Shown: positions 24,467-33,130, numbered from the stretch's first letter. The stretch is DNA of 64,000 nucleotides from Streptomyces sp. DH41 (GCF_029813785.1 NZ_JARVKY010000014.1:150908-214907), one strand, 5' to 3'. The notes: generated from the letters alone by a model not told the origin. Program-made: numbers and translations.

Positions 24467-25258
24467 GTGCCGCGCATGCTCGACGTCAGCGACGACGTAC
24501 GCGCCGAGATCGGCGACGAAGAAGCCGACCGCCTGCTCGCCGGGGAGTCCGCCCCGGGCAGCTACGACTGCACGTCCTGTCGCACCCCGGGCGACTGCGC
24601 TCAGGAGCGCACCAGCACCGTTCTGTTCATCGGGGACGAGACCGCGGTGCTCGCCTTCGCCCACGCCGGGTGTCTGCCCTCGCAGGTCGTCAAGGTCACC
24701 GAGGAACAGCTCCAGGGAGCCGTGAAGTCCATCAACTCGGACAACGCCGGGCGCGAGCAGGCCGCGCCCGAGAAGCTCGCACCCGAGCAGGCCGTGCTCG
24801 GCGTCACCAGCGGACTGATCCTGATCGCCGGAGAGCTCCACCCGGCCCTCGTGGTGGAGCCGACCGCCCCCGTCGCCCGGCCCGGCACGGTCGGCGCCGG
24901 CGACGACTTCCTCCCGCTGCTCATCGAACAGGGCTTCATGCCGGTCACCGAGCTGACCACCGCGCCGGCCGTGCTGCACGGCTGGTCGGTGCTGCTCGCG
25001 ATGGGCCAGCTGCACGCGGTGCTCCAGCCGGGGACGAGCGGCGGCCGGCCGGTGGCCTGGTGGCAGGCGCACCAGCCCCTCCAGGTCACCGAGGGCTGGC
25101 GCACGGCGGCCAACAAGCACCAGCAGGTGCTGATGTTCGCGGCGCCCGTCGGTTCGATCGGACGGCAGCCACGCGAGGACCTGCTGCGGGACGCGCTGGA
25201 CAAGGCCGCGGCGAACGGGCAGCTGGTCGCCGCGGCACTGCCGCTGGCCGGAACCTGA
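24467..25258 (+). CDS. Conserved-looking soluble protein of unknown function
   Basis: 263 residues from GTG 24467 with RBS GAGGGAG. Near the N-terminus is a CTSCRTPGDC cluster followed by a FAHAGCLPSQV segment; four cysteines and a histidine might bind metal. The rest alternates strands and helices (SGLILIAGELHPALVVEP, LLIEQGFMPVTELTTAP, HGWSVLLAMGQLHAVLQPG) with no recognised domain. There is no export signal. I do not recognise a family. Gene-like features are strong codon bias, a good RBS and an unbroken frame. Confidence 0.75.
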   Translation: MPRMLDVSDDVRAEIGDEEADRLLAGESAPGSYDCTSCRTPGDCAQERTSTVLFIGDETAVLAFAHAGCLPSQVVKVTEEQLQGAVKSINSDNAGREQAAPEKLAPEQAVLGVTSGLILIAGELHPALVVEPTAPVARPGTVGAGDDFLPLLIEQGFMPVTELTTAPAVLHGWSVLLAMGQLHAVLQPGTSGGRPVAWWQAHQPLQVTEGWRTAANKHQQVLMFAAPVGSIGRQPREDLLRDALDKAAANGQLVAAALPLAGT

Positions 25259-25332
25259 TCACCGTCCGAGCGGCTGCCGGACGGCCACTGCCTGGGCCGC
25301 ATCTCTTCCAGCGCGGTGTCGTTTGGACATAC

Positions 25333-25623
25333 GTGTACGCATACGACGCCTTCCACCGCCAGGGCGGCCCCTCGGCCACGCCGATCTACGACGCGCTCTA
25401 CGCCGAGTACGTCAGGTCCTTCCGATCGCTGCCGGGCGATCGCAGCGGCGAGGAGGAGCTGGGATTCACGGCCTTCCGGAGCATCCCGCGCAGCAGAGGC
25501 GCCTACAGCGCCTACAGCGCGGGGGCCCACAGCGCCCGCGTCGGCCAGCAGACGGTGTGGCAGCGTGTCGGCACACACCACGTTCCGGCAGCTCTGCCAC
25601 CGGCCCCGCGCAGAGGCGCCTGA
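25333..25623 (+). CDS. Small protein of unknown function (96 residues)
   Basis: A frame from GTG 25333 encodes VYAYDAFHRQGGPSATPIYDALYAEYVRSFRSLPGDRSGEEELGFTAF..., a non-random, aromatic-rich start followed by a low-complexity end with SAYSAGAHSA. The composition and codon bias are protein-like, and I have an impression of similar Streptomyces hypothetical proteins. No SD is visible. It follows the previous gene by 74 nt and ends 16 nt before the convergent der stop. Function unknown. Confidence 0.6.
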   Translation: MYAYDAFHRQGGPSATPIYDALYAEYVRSFRSLPGDRSGEEELGFTAFRSIPRSRGAYSAYSAGAHSARVGQQTVWQRVGTHHVPAALPPAPRRGA

Positions 25624-25638
25624 CAGCGACGTGAGTGA

Positions 25639-27117
25639 CTACTTCTTCTTCGCGCCGCGCTTCTCGCGCACCCGCACCGAGATGTGGATCGGCGTCCCGT
25701 CGAAGCGGAACTCCTCGCGCAGCCGGCGCTCGATGAAGCGCCGGTAGCCCGCCTCGATGAAGCCGGAGGCGAAGAACACGAACCGCGGGGGCTTGGTACC
25801 CGCCTGCGTACCGAACAGGATGCGGGGCTGCTTGCCGCCCCGCACCGGGTGCGGGTGGGCGGCGACCAGCTCACCCAGGAAGGCGTTCAGCCGGCCCGTC
25901 GGGACGCGGGTCTCCCAGCCGGCCAGCGCGGTCTCGATCGCCGGGACCAGCTTCTCCATGTGCCGGCCGGTCTGCGCCGAGACGTTGACCCGCGGCGCCC
26001 ACGCCACCTGGCCGAGCTCGGTCTCGATCTCCCGCTCCAGGTAGTAGCGGCGCTCCTCGTCGAGGGTGTCCCACTTGTTGTAGGCGACGACGACCGCGCG
26101 GCCCGCCTCGACGGCCATGGTGACGATCCGCTGGTCCTGGACCGAGATCGACTCGGAGGCGTCGATGAGGATGACGGCGACCTCCGCCTTCTCGACGGCG
26201 GCGGCGGTGCGCAGTGAGGCGTAGTAGTCGGCGCCCTGCTGGAGGTGGACCCGCTTGCGGATGCCCGCCGTGTCGACGAACTTCCAGGTCACGCCGCCCA
26301 GCTCGATCAGCTCGTCGACCGGGTCGCGGGTGGTGCCGGCCATCTCGTTGACGACGACGCGCTCCTCGCCCGCCACCTTGTTCAGCAGCGAGGACTTGCC
26401 GACGTTCGGCCGGCCGATCAGGGCGATGCGGCGCGGGCCGCCGACGCCGGTGCCGAAGGTCTGGGCCGGGGCCTCGGGCAGGGCCTCCAGGACCCGGTCC
26501 AGCATGTCGCCGGTGCCGCGGCCGTGCAGCGCGGAGACCGGGGAGGGCTCCCCCAGCCCCAGCGACCACAGGTAGGCGGCGTCGGCCTCGCCGCTCTGGC
26601 CGTCCACCTTGTTGGCGCACAGCACGACGGGCTTGCCGGCCTTGCGCAGCAGCCGTACGACCGCCTCGTCGGTGTCGGTGGCGCCGACCTTGGCGTCCAC
26701 GACGAAGACGACCGCGTCGGCGGCCTCGATGGCGTACTCGGCCTGCGCGGCCACGGAGGCGTCGATGCCGAGGACGTCCTGCTCCCAGCCGCCGGTGTCG
26801 ACGACCTTGAAGCGGCGGCCGGCCCACTCGGCCTCGTAGGTGACGCGGTCGCGGGTGACGCCGGGCTTGTCCTCGACGACGGCCTCGCGGCGGCCGATGA
26901 TCCGGTTCACCAGGGTCGACTTGCCGACGTTGGGACGGCCGACGACGGCGAGGACGGGCAGCGGGCCGTGCCCGGCCTCCTCGATGGCGCCCTCGACCTC
27001 CTCGATGTCGAAGCCCTCTTCGGTGGCCAGCTCCATGAACTGCGCGTACTCGGCGTCGCCGAGCGCCCCGTGGTCGTGCTCCTCGCCCGAGCCCTCGGAG
27101 TGGATGTGGTCGTTCAT
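25639..27117 (-). CDS. der: Ribosome-assembly GTPase Der (EngA)
   Basis: 492 residues from ATG 27117. Two GTPase domains in tandem: G1 GRPNVGKSTL and DTGGWEQ, NKVDGQ; then GRPNVGKSSL, DTAGIRKR and NKWDTLDEE. The KH-like domain ends in a basic KKRGAKKK-type tail. Der acts in 50S ribosomal subunit maturation. The acidic 40-residue N-terminus (HDHGALGDAEYAQFMELATEEGFDIEEVEGAIEE) is typical of actinobacterial forms. It is the last gene of a cmk-plsC-der run. Confidence 0.97.
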   Translation of the reverse strand: MNDHIHSEGSGEEHDHGALGDAEYAQFMELATEEGFDIEEVEGAIEEAGHGPLPVLAVVGRPNVGKSTLVNRIIGRREAVVEDKPGVTRDRVTYEAEWAGRRFKVVDTGGWEQDVLGIDASVAAQAEYAIEAADAVVFVVDAKVGATDTDEAVVRLLRKAGKPVVLCANKVDGQSGEADAAYLWSLGLGEPSPVSALHGRGTGDMLDRVLEALPEAPAQTFGTGVGGPRRIALIGRPNVGKSSLLNKVAGEERVVVNEMAGTTRDPVDELIELGGVTWKFVDTAGIRKRVHLQQGADYYASLRTAAAVEKAEVAVILIDASESISVQDQRIVTMAVEAGRAVVVAYNKWDTLDEERRYYLEREIETELGQVAWAPRVNVSAQTGRHMEKLVPAIETALAGWETRVPTGRLNAFLGELVAAHPHPVRGGKQPRILFGTQAGTKPPRFVFFASGFIEAGYRRFIERRLREEFRFDGTPIHISVRVREKRGAKKK

Positions 27118-27192
27118 GAAGTCCGTACCTCGTTCATCGTGGTGATCGTGGCGCACCCTGATTTCGCCGGGCGGGCCACTACTCAGTGTCGC

Positions 27193-27846
27193 CTAGCGCC
27201 CGGTGAGGCGCCTGGCGTTTTCCAGGTGCGCGGTGAGCTGCTTCTGGATGCGTTCGGTCGCCTCGTCCAGCGCCTTGCGGGTCCGCCGTCCGCTGCCGTC
27301 GCCCGCGTCGAAGGGGTCGCCGAAGACGACATCGACGCGCGAACGCAGCGGGGGCAGTGCCTTTATCAACCGTCCGGGCCGGTCGGAACTTCCCAGCACC
27401 GCGACCGGGACGATCGGGGCGCCGCCGCGGACCGCGAAGTACGCGAGCCCCGCGCGCAGCGCGGCGAAGTCGCCCTCGCCCCGGGTGCCCTCGGGGAAGA
27501 TGCCCAGCACGCCGCCGTTCTCCAGGACGCCGAGCGCCTGGGTGATGGCGGTGCGGTCGGCGCTCGAGCGGTCCACCTTCAGCTGGCCGATGCCGAGCAG
27601 GAAGGGGTCCAGCGGACCGATGAACGCCTCCTTCTTGATCAGGAAGTGCGTCGGCCGGGGCGCCACGCCCATGACCATCGGGCCGTCGACGTTGTGCGAG
27701 TGGTTGACGGCGTAGATCACCGGTCCGGTCACGGGCACCCGCCAGGCGCCCAGCACCCGCGGCCGGAACAGCCCGTACATCAGTCCGACGCCGATGCGCC
27801 GTCCGATCTCGGCCCCTCTCTCGGAGGGCACGGAGGGTGCGGTCAC
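27193..27846 (-). CDS. 1-acyl-sn-glycerol-3-phosphate acyltransferase (PlsC-like)
   Basis: 217 residues from GTG 27846 (VTAPSVPSERG). Catalytic motif N-H-x4-D appears as NHSHNVD, and FPEGTRG forms block III. It should acylate lysophosphatidate at the inner membrane face. The start overlaps the cmk stop by 4 nt (GTGA), giving tight coupling. The upstream in-frame extension to 27885 would overlap cmk further and has no family features. Confidence 0.92.
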   Translation of the reverse strand: MTAPSVPSERGAEIGRRIGVGLMYGLFRPRVLGAWRVPVTGPVIYAVNHSHNVDGPMVMGVAPRPTHFLIKKEAFIGPLDPFLLGIGQLKVDRSSADRTAITQALGVLENGGVLGIFPEGTRGEGDFAALRAGLAYFAVRGGAPIVPVAVLGSSDRPGRLIKALPPLRSRVDVVFGDPFDAGDGSGRRTRKALDEATERIQKQLTAHLENARRLTGR

Positions 27847-28538
27847 TTCCCCGCCCGCTTCTCCTCGACGAGGGTGACGACACACTCGATGACCTGCTGG
27901 AGGGTGAGGTCGGTGGTGTCCACCTCGACCGCGTCGTCCGCCTTGGCCAGCGGGGAGGTCTTGCGGCTGGAGTCGGCGGCGTCCCGCTTGATCAGGGCCT
28001 CGCGCGTGACGTTGACGTCGGCGCCCTTGAGCTCACCGCTGCGCCGGGCGGCGCGCGCCTCGGCCGAGGCGGTGAGGAAGATCTTCAGGTCGGCGTCCGG
28101 CAGCACGGTCGTCCCGATGTCACGCCCCTCGACGACGATGCCGAGCCGCGCGGCGGCGGCGATGGTGCGCTGCAGCTCGGTGATCCGGGTGCGGATCTCC
28201 GGCACGGCGCTGACCGCGCTGACCTTGGAGGTGACCTCCTGGGTGCGGATCGGGCCGGCCACGTCCACGCCGTCGACCGTGATGGTCGGCCCCGCCGGGT
28301 CGGTGCCGGAGAGGATCTCGGGCTTGCCGGCCGCGGCGGCGATCGCGTGCGGGTCGTCGGTGTCGATGCCGTTGTTGACCATCCACCACGTGATCGCCCG
28401 GTACTGGGCGCCGGTGTCCAGGTAGCTGAGGCCGAGCTGCTCGGCGACGGCCTTCGACGTGCTCGACTTGCCCGTGCCGGAGGGGCCGTCGATGGCGACA
28501 ATCACGGCCGGGGCGGTCGGGGCGGCGCCGTTTTCCAC
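27843..28538 (-). CDS. cmk: Cytidylate kinase
   Basis: 231 residues. Walker A is AIDGPSGTGKSSTSKAVA; the CMP-binding part has YLDTGAQYRAITWW, and the lid has GRDIGTTVLPDADLKIFLTASAEARAARR and KRDAADSSRKTSPL. It phosphorylates CMP and dCMP with ATP. GTG 28538 is used. It heads the cmk-plsC-der run and follows tyrA after a hairpin. Confidence 0.97.
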   Translation of the reverse strand: MENGAAPTAPAVIVAIDGPSGTGKSSTSKAVAEQLGLSYLDTGAQYRAITWWMVNNGIDTDDPHAIAAAAGKPEILSGTDPAGPTITVDGVDVAGPIRTQEVTSKVSAVSAVPEIRTRITELQRTIAAAARLGIVVEGRDIGTTVLPDADLKIFLTASAEARAARRSGELKGADVNVTREALIKRDAADSSRKTSPLAKADDAVEVDTTDLTLQQVIECVVTLVEEKRAGK

Positions 28539-28573
28539 GAGGGGACACCTTCCTGGTGCGGTGCGGTGAGTGG

Positions 28574-28601
28574 TGTGCGGGACGCGAACGCGTCCCGCAC
28601 A
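28574..28601 (-). terminator. Hairpin between tyrA and cmk
   Basis: A perfect 13-bp stem TGTGCGGGACGCG/CGCGTCCCGCACA with a 2-nt loop, 71 nt after the tyrA stop and 36 nt before the cmk start. It probably separates aroH-tyrA from cmk-plsC-der, at least partly. Confidence 0.75.
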
Positions 28602-28671
28602 AGGTTACTGGCTCCGCGAGACCCCTCCGACAGTCGCCCGGGGCCTCGGCATCACCACCGGGCTCCCGGGG

Positions 28672-29757
28672 TCACTGCCGGATCGCCCAGCCCCGCTCCT
28701 TCAGGGCCGCCGTCAGCACGGAAGCGGCCTTCGGCTCGACCATCAGCTGCACCAGACCGGCCTGCTGACCGGTCGCGTGCTCGATCCGTACGTCCTCGAT
28801 GTTGACCCCGGCCCGTCCCGCGTCCGCGAAGATGCGGGCCAGCTGGCCGGGCTGGTCGTCGATGAGGACGGCCACGGTCTCGTAGACGCGGGGCGCGCTG
28901 CCGTGCTTGCCGGGGACCCGCACCTGTCCGGCGTTGCCGCGCCGCAGCACCTCCGCGATGCCGGTGCCGCCCTCGCGGCGCTTGTCCCCGTCGGAGGACT
29001 GCAGGGCGCGCAGGGCCGCGACCGTCTCCTCCAGGTCGGCGGCGACGTCGGTGAGCAGGTCGGCGACCGGCCCCGGGTTGGCGGAGAGGATGTCGATCCA
29101 CATCCGGGGGTCGGAGGCGGCGATCCGGGTCACGTCGCGGATGCCCTGCCCGCACAGCCGTACGGCGGCCTCCTCGGCGTGCTCCAGGCGGGCGGCGACC
29201 ATGCTGGAGACCAGGTGGGGCATGTGGGAGACGAGGGCCACGGCGCGGTCGTGGGCGTCCGCGTCCATCACCACCGGCACCGCGCGGCAGTGCGAGACCA
29301 GTTCCAGGGCGAGGTTCAGCACCTCGGTGTCGGTGTCCCGGGTCGGGGTCAGCACCCACGGGCGGCCCTCGAACAGGTCGCCGGTGGCGGCCAGCGGTCC
29401 GGACTTCTCCCGGCCGGACATGGGGTGGGTGCCGATGTACGCGGCCAGGTCGAGCCCCCGTGCCTCCAGCTCACGCCGGGGACCGCCCTTGACGCTGGCC
29501 ACGTCGATGTACCCGCGGGCGGCACCGCGCGCCATGGCGTCGGCGAGCACGTCGGCCACCAGGGCCGGCGGGGCGGCGACGATCGCGAGGTCGACCGGAC
29601 CGTCCGGGGCCCGCTCGGTGCCGGCGCCCAGCGCGGCGGCCGTACGGGCCTGCTCGGGATCGTGGTCGGCGAGGTGGACGGTGACGCCCCGCTGGGTCAG
29701 CGCGAGGGCGGCGGAGGTGCCGATGAGGCCGGTGCCGATGACGAGTGCGGTTCTCAC
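28672..29757 (-). CDS. tyrA: Prephenate dehydrogenase with ACT domain
   Basis: 361 residues. The N-terminal Rossmann motif is ALVIGTGLIGTSAALAL. Catalytic His is in GTHPMSGREKSGP, and SMVAARLEHAEEAAV follows in the dimer helical domain. A C-terminal ACT domain (YETVAVLIDDQPGQLARIFADAGRAGVNIEDVRIEHA) would bind tyrosine for feedback. It converts prephenate to 4-hydroxyphenylpyruvate with NAD. GTG 29757 overlaps the aroH stop by 4 nt. Confidence 0.95.
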   Translation of the reverse strand: MRTALVIGTGLIGTSAALALTQRGVTVHLADHDPEQARTAAALGAGTERAPDGPVDLAIVAAPPALVADVLADAMARGAARGYIDVASVKGGPRRELEARGLDLAAYIGTHPMSGREKSGPLAATGDLFEGRPWVLTPTRDTDTEVLNLALELVSHCRAVPVVMDADAHDRAVALVSHMPHLVSSMVAARLEHAEEAAVRLCGQGIRDVTRIAASDPRMWIDILSANPGPVADLLTDVAADLEETVAALRALQSSDGDKRREGGTGIAEVLRRGNAGQVRVPGKHGSAPRVYETVAVLIDDQPGQLARIFADAGRAGVNIEDVRIEHATGQQAGLVQLMVEPKAASVLTAALKERGWAIRQ

Positions 29758-30116
29758 TGGGCGATGTCCTTGCGCAGGGCCGCGGCGGCGCCGAGGTAGA
29801 CGTGGGCGATCTCGGCGCGGGGCCGGTCGGACTCGATGTGGGCGAGGATCCGGACGACGCGGGGCATGGCGCCCGCGATGTCCAGCTCCTGGGCGCAGAT
29901 CAGCGGGACGTCGGTGATGCCGAGCCCCCGCGCCGCGGCGGCCGGGAAGTCGCTGTGCAGGTCGGGCGTGGCCGTGAACCAGATGCTGATGAGGTCGTCG
30001 CCGGTCAGGTCGTTGCGCTCCAGGACGGCGGTCAGCAGCGCCGCGACCCGCTCGTCCATGTGCCCGGCTTCGTCCCGCTCCAGTTGGACGGCGCCCCGGA
30101 CCGCTCGTACCGCCAC
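29754..30116 (-). CDS. aroH: Chorismate mutase, AroH type
   Basis: 120 residues, the length of the Bacillus-type monofunctional enzyme. Active-site residues are recognisable: R7 in VRAVRGAVQLERD, E77 in CAQELDIAGAMPRVVRILAH with R89 beyond, and an HVYLGAAAALRKD end. It converts chorismate to prephenate, the substrate of the next enzyme TyrA, so this pair forms the tyrosine branch. The start is GTG 30116 with AAGGAG 7 nt upstream. Confidence 0.95.
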   Translation of the reverse strand: MAVRAVRGAVQLERDEAGHMDERVAALLTAVLERNDLTGDDLISIWFTATPDLHSDFPAAAARGLGITDVPLICAQELDIAGAMPRVVRILAHIESDRPRAEIAHVYLGAAAALRKDIAQ

Positions 30117-30251
30117 GGCGATGCTCCTTGCTGACGTGCGTATCGGTTCTTGGTCCGTCCAGCGTAGTCAGCCCGCCGCGTGCCGGTCCGGGGCGCCCGT
30201 CTCCTGAGACGCTGGCCCCGGCCGGAACCTCCCCTCCCCCGGAGCTGCGAC

Positions 30252-30650
30252 ATGACCCATACCCCGACCCGCCGTACGGTCCTCCTCTGCACGGGCGGCG
30301 CCGCGCTCTGCGTGGGCTGCGGCGGCGGAGGCGACGACGGCGACGCCTCGGCCGCGTCCCCCGGTCAGGAACTGGCGCCGACGAGTGACATCCCGGTCGG
30401 CGGCGGCAAGGTCTTCGCGGACGAGAAGATCGTGGTGACCCAGCCGGAGCAAGGCGAGTTCAAGGCGTTCTCGGCAATCTGCACGCACCAGAACTGCCTC
30501 GTGTCGGACGTACGGGACGGCTCCATCGACTGCGCCTGCCACGGCAGCAGGTTCAGCATCACCGACGGTGCGGTGGAGCAGGGCCCGGCCACCAGGCCGC
30601 TGCCCGAGGAGCGGATCGCGGTGGACGGAAACTCGGTCCGCCTGGCGTGA
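30252..30650 (+). CDS. Tat-exported Rieske [2Fe-2S] lipoprotein
   Basis: 132 residues. A twin-arginine signal (TRRTVLLCTGGAAL) ends in the lipobox-like LCVGC followed by GGGGDD, so it may be a Tat-dependent lipoprotein. The Rieske domain has CTHQNC and CACHGSRF, giving two Cys and two His ligands. Such proteins pass electrons in periplasmic-side or membrane chains. No oxygenase or cytochrome bc partner is adjacent, so its redox partner is unknown. It is divergent from aroH. Confidence 0.87.
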   Translation: MTHTPTRRTVLLCTGGAALCVGCGGGGDDGDASAASPGQELAPTSDIPVGGGKVFADEKIVVTQPEQGEFKAFSAICTHQNCLVSDVRDGSIDCACHGSRFSITDGAVEQGPATRPLPEERIAVDGNSVRLA

Positions 30651-30660
30651 GGCGTCCGCG

Positions 30661-30666
30661 TACGCT
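30661..30666 (+). promoter_or_regulatory. -10 hexamer TACGCT of a leaderless promoter
   Basis: TACGCT ends 6 nt before ATG 30673, and no SD is present. It lies right after the Rieske stop, so the nucleotidyltransferase may have its own leaderless start. Confidence 0.45.
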
Positions 30667-30672
30667 CCCGGC

Positions 30673-31425
30673 ATGGAACCCGGGACCCTGGTACGCGACC
30701 ACACGATCTACGCCTGTGTCATGGGTTCGCGCGCCTTCGGTCTGGCGACGGAGGACAGCGACACCGACCGCCGGGGCGTGTTCCTCGCCCCGACTCCCCT
30801 GTTCTGGCGCTTCGAGAAGCCGCCGACGCACGTGGAGGGCCCCGCCGAGGAGCAGTTCAGCTGGGAGCTGGAGCGCTTCTGCGAGCTGGCCCTGCGCGCC
30901 AACCCGAACATCCTGGAGTGCCTGCACTCCCCGCTCGTGGAGTACGCCGACGACACCGGCCGCGAACTGCTCGCCCTGCGCGAGGCGTTCCTCTCCCGCC
31001 GGGTCCACGAGACGTTCACCCGCTACGCGCAGGGCCAGCGCCGCAAGCTCGACGCCGACGTGCGCACCCACGGCGCACCCCGCTGGAAGCACGCGATGCA
31101 CCTGCTGCGGCTGCTGACGAGCGCCCGCGACCTGCTGCGCACGGGCACCCTCACCATCGACGTCGGCGACCGGCGCGAGTCGCTGCTCGCCGTGAAGCGC
31201 GGCGAGGTGCCCTGGCCGGAGGTCGAGTCCCGGATGGCCCGCCTGGCCGAGGAGGGCGAGGAGGCCGCCCGGCGCGGTCCGCTGCCCGGGGAACCGGACC
31301 GGCGCCGCGTCGAGGACTTCCTCGTCCGCACCCGCCGCGTCTCAGCCCTCCGGGCGGTCCAGACGGATCCGTACGACGAAGTCGTGCAGGGCGTCGTGCG
31401 AGGTGGCGGCGTCGGGCAGGGCTGA
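30673..31425 (+). CDS. COG3541-type nucleotidyltransferase (RlaP/YcgL-like), paralog A
   Basis: 250 residues. The pol-beta nucleotidyltransferase core is MGSRAFGLATEDSDTDRRGVF (G-S...G...S-D-x-D-x-R-G), with a distal DVRTHGAPRWKHAMHLLRLL helix. The family is predicted to add nucleotides to RNA or protein; RlaP relatives are linked with RNA ligases. The C-terminus beyond VEDFLVRTRR runs antisense through the end of paralog B for 84 nt and looks like a read-through addition. A leaderless promoter is suggested by TACGCT 6 nt upstream. Substrate is unknown. Confidence 0.8.
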   Translation: MEPGTLVRDHTIYACVMGSRAFGLATEDSDTDRRGVFLAPTPLFWRFEKPPTHVEGPAEEQFSWELERFCELALRANPNILECLHSPLVEYADDTGRELLALREAFLSRRVHETFTRYAQGQRRKLDADVRTHGAPRWKHAMHLLRLLTSARDLLRTGTLTIDVGDRRESLLAVKRGEVPWPEVESRMARLAEEGEEAARRGPLPGEPDRRRVEDFLVRTRRVSALRAVQTDPYDEVVQGVVRGGGVGQG

Positions 31426-32103
31426 CGCCGCCTGCGCCTCGTCCAGTACGCGGTGCAGCCGCTCCACGTCGGCGCGCACGCGCGCGTGGTCGACGCCGGC
31501 GTCCCCGTGCTCGCGCTCCGCCTTGGCGGCGATCAGCTCGGGCAGGTAGTCCGGGGCGGCGTCGACCTCGCCGAGGAGCGTGGGCAGGTGGGGCCGCACC
31601 TCGCCGCCGCGCATCAGATGGATGCCCGTGAGCAGCGCCCGGAAGGTGTACAGCAGCGGCTTCAGCTCGCCGGTCTTCTCGAACAGCCGCCACTGGGTGT
31701 TCGCGAACCCCCGGTAGTGGTGGGCGTGGTGGCTGGTGAGGACGCCCGGCGCGAGGGCGGCGAGCTCTCGGTGCGCGTCGGTGGTGTGCACGACCAGCGG
31801 TGACAGCAGCTGCTCCAGCACGTAGCCGTTGCGCCGCAGCATCAACCGTACGAACTTGCGCAGGTCGTGCGTGACCAGGTCCATCTCGACGCCGTCCCGG
31901 TCCCACATCCGCGACCTGGTCTCCTCCGGCTCGCGCAGCCCGACCAGGTCGGCGGCCGGCAGCAGGTGCACGCCGCGCAGGTCGACGTCCGAGTCGCGGG
32001 AGGGGAAGCCGTAGAGGTGGGCGCCGGAGACGGTGGCGAACAGCACCGGGAAGGGCTGTTCGGCCACCACCGGGGCCAGGTCGATGTCCAGGGCGTCGAT
32101 CAC
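31342..32103 (-). CDS. COG3541-type nucleotidyltransferase (RlaP/YcgL-like), paralog B
   Basis: 253 residues from GTG 32103. The core is ATVSGAHLYGFPSRDSDVDLRGVHL, where Gly-Ala replaces Gly-Ser in the first motif but the two catalytic aspartates (S-D-x-D) remain. LVTHDLRKFVRLMLRRNGYVLEQLLSPL and FRGFANTQW-like segments fit the RlaP family. It ends HDFVVRIRLDRPEG. It starts 5 nt after the ADP-ribosylglycohydrolase stop, so it is the last gene of the nudix regulator-ARH-nucleotidyltransferase operon, and it converges on paralog A with an 84-nt overlap. Confidence 0.82.
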   Translation of the reverse strand: MIDALDIDLAPVVAEQPFPVLFATVSGAHLYGFPSRDSDVDLRGVHLLPAADLVGLREPEETRSRMWDRDGVEMDLVTHDLRKFVRLMLRRNGYVLEQLLSPLVVHTTDAHRELAALAPGVLTSHHAHHYRGFANTQWRLFEKTGELKPLLYTFRALLTGIHLMRGGEVRPHLPTLLGEVDAAPDYLPELIAAKAEREHGDAGVDHARVRADVERLHRVLDEAQAASALPDAATSHDALHDFVVRIRLDRPEG

Positions 32104-32107
32104 GCGC

Positions 32108-33130
32108 TCAAGCGTCCCAGAGCGCCCCGAGGGCCAGCAGGTCGCCCCGGTACTCGATGCGGTCGGCCCACTCGGCCGGCCAGGCGTCGGCGCCCAGGTA
32201 CGCGCCCGCGAAGGCGCCCGCGAGGCAGGCGATGGAGTCGGAGTCGCCGGAGGTGCAGGCACCGCGGCGCAGGGCGGTCAGCGGTTCGTCGACGAAGAGC
32301 AGGAAGCAGAGCAGCCCGGCGGCCATCGCCTCCTCGGCGATCCAGCCCTCGCCGACCACCAGACAGGGGTCGGTCTCCGGCGAGACGGTGCGCACCGCGT
32401 GCTGGAGGCGGTCGAGTATCGCCAGGCACTCGTCCCAGCCGCGGGCGATGAAGTGCTCGGGCGTGGGGTCCTGGGCGCGGGTCCACAGGTCACCGAGCCA
32501 GCGCTCGTGGTAGCGGGTGCGGTTGTCGTAGGCGTACGACCGCAGCAGCCCGACGAGCCCGGTCGGCTCGGCGCCCTCGCGGAGCAGCCGGACGGCGTGC
32601 GCGGTGAGGTCGGAGGCGGCCAGCGCGGTGGGGTGCCCGTGCGTGAGCGCGGACTGCAACTGGGCGGCTCCCGCCCGCTGTTCGTCGCTCAGGCCGGGGA
32701 CGAGTCCGACCGGCGCGACGCGCATGTTGGCGCCGCAGCCCTTGGAGTGGATCTGGCTGGCGTCCTGCCAGGGGCGGTCCGGCCGCTCCAGGAGGTCGCA
32801 GGCCCTGAGGCAGGTGTTGCCCGGGGCCCGGTTGTTCTCCGGCGACCGGTTCCAGGCGATGAACTCCCGCCGCACGGGCTCGGCCATTCCCTCGGGCGTC
32901 AGCACTCCGCGATCCATGGCCGTCCGCAGCGCCTTCCCGAGCGCCAGCGTCATCTGGGTGTCGTCGGTGACGATCGCGGGCCGGGGCAGTTCCATCTCCC
33001 GCCAGGGGCCGCACTTGGCGAGGATCGCCGGGACGTCGTTGAACTCGGTCGGGAAGCCCAGTGCGTCCCCGAGGGCGAGGCCGGTGAGCGCTCCGGTGGC
33101 GGCGCGCTTGGTGACGGTGGTCGTGGTCAT
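32108..33130 (-). CDS. ADP-ribosylglycohydrolase (DraG/ARH family)
   Basis: 340 residues. The N-terminus ATGALTGLALGDALGFPTEF, the metal motif VTDDTQMTLALGKAL, and the C-terminal CTSGDSDSIACLAGAFAGAYLG are all characteristic of DraG-type ADP-ribosylglycohydrolases, including the two-magnesium aspartates. It should release ADP-ribose from modified protein, nucleic acid or a free metabolite. ATG 33130 overlaps the stop of the upstream nudix regulator by 4 nt. Position next to a nudix regulator suggests sensing or using ADP-ribose. Confidence 0.9.
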   Translation of the reverse strand: MTTTTVTKRAATGALTGLALGDALGFPTEFNDVPAILAKCGPWREMELPRPAIVTDDTQMTLALGKALRTAMDRGVLTPEGMAEPVRREFIAWNRSPENNRAPGNTCLRACDLLERPDRPWQDASQIHSKGCGANMRVAPVGLVPGLSDEQRAGAAQLQSALTHGHPTALAASDLTAHAVRLLREGAEPTGLVGLLRSYAYDNRTRYHERWLGDLWTRAQDPTPEHFIARGWDECLAILDRLQHAVRTVSPETDPCLVVGEGWIAEEAMAAGLLCFLLFVDEPLTALRRGACTSGDSDSIACLAGAFAGAYLGADAWPAEWADRIEYRGDLLALGALWDA

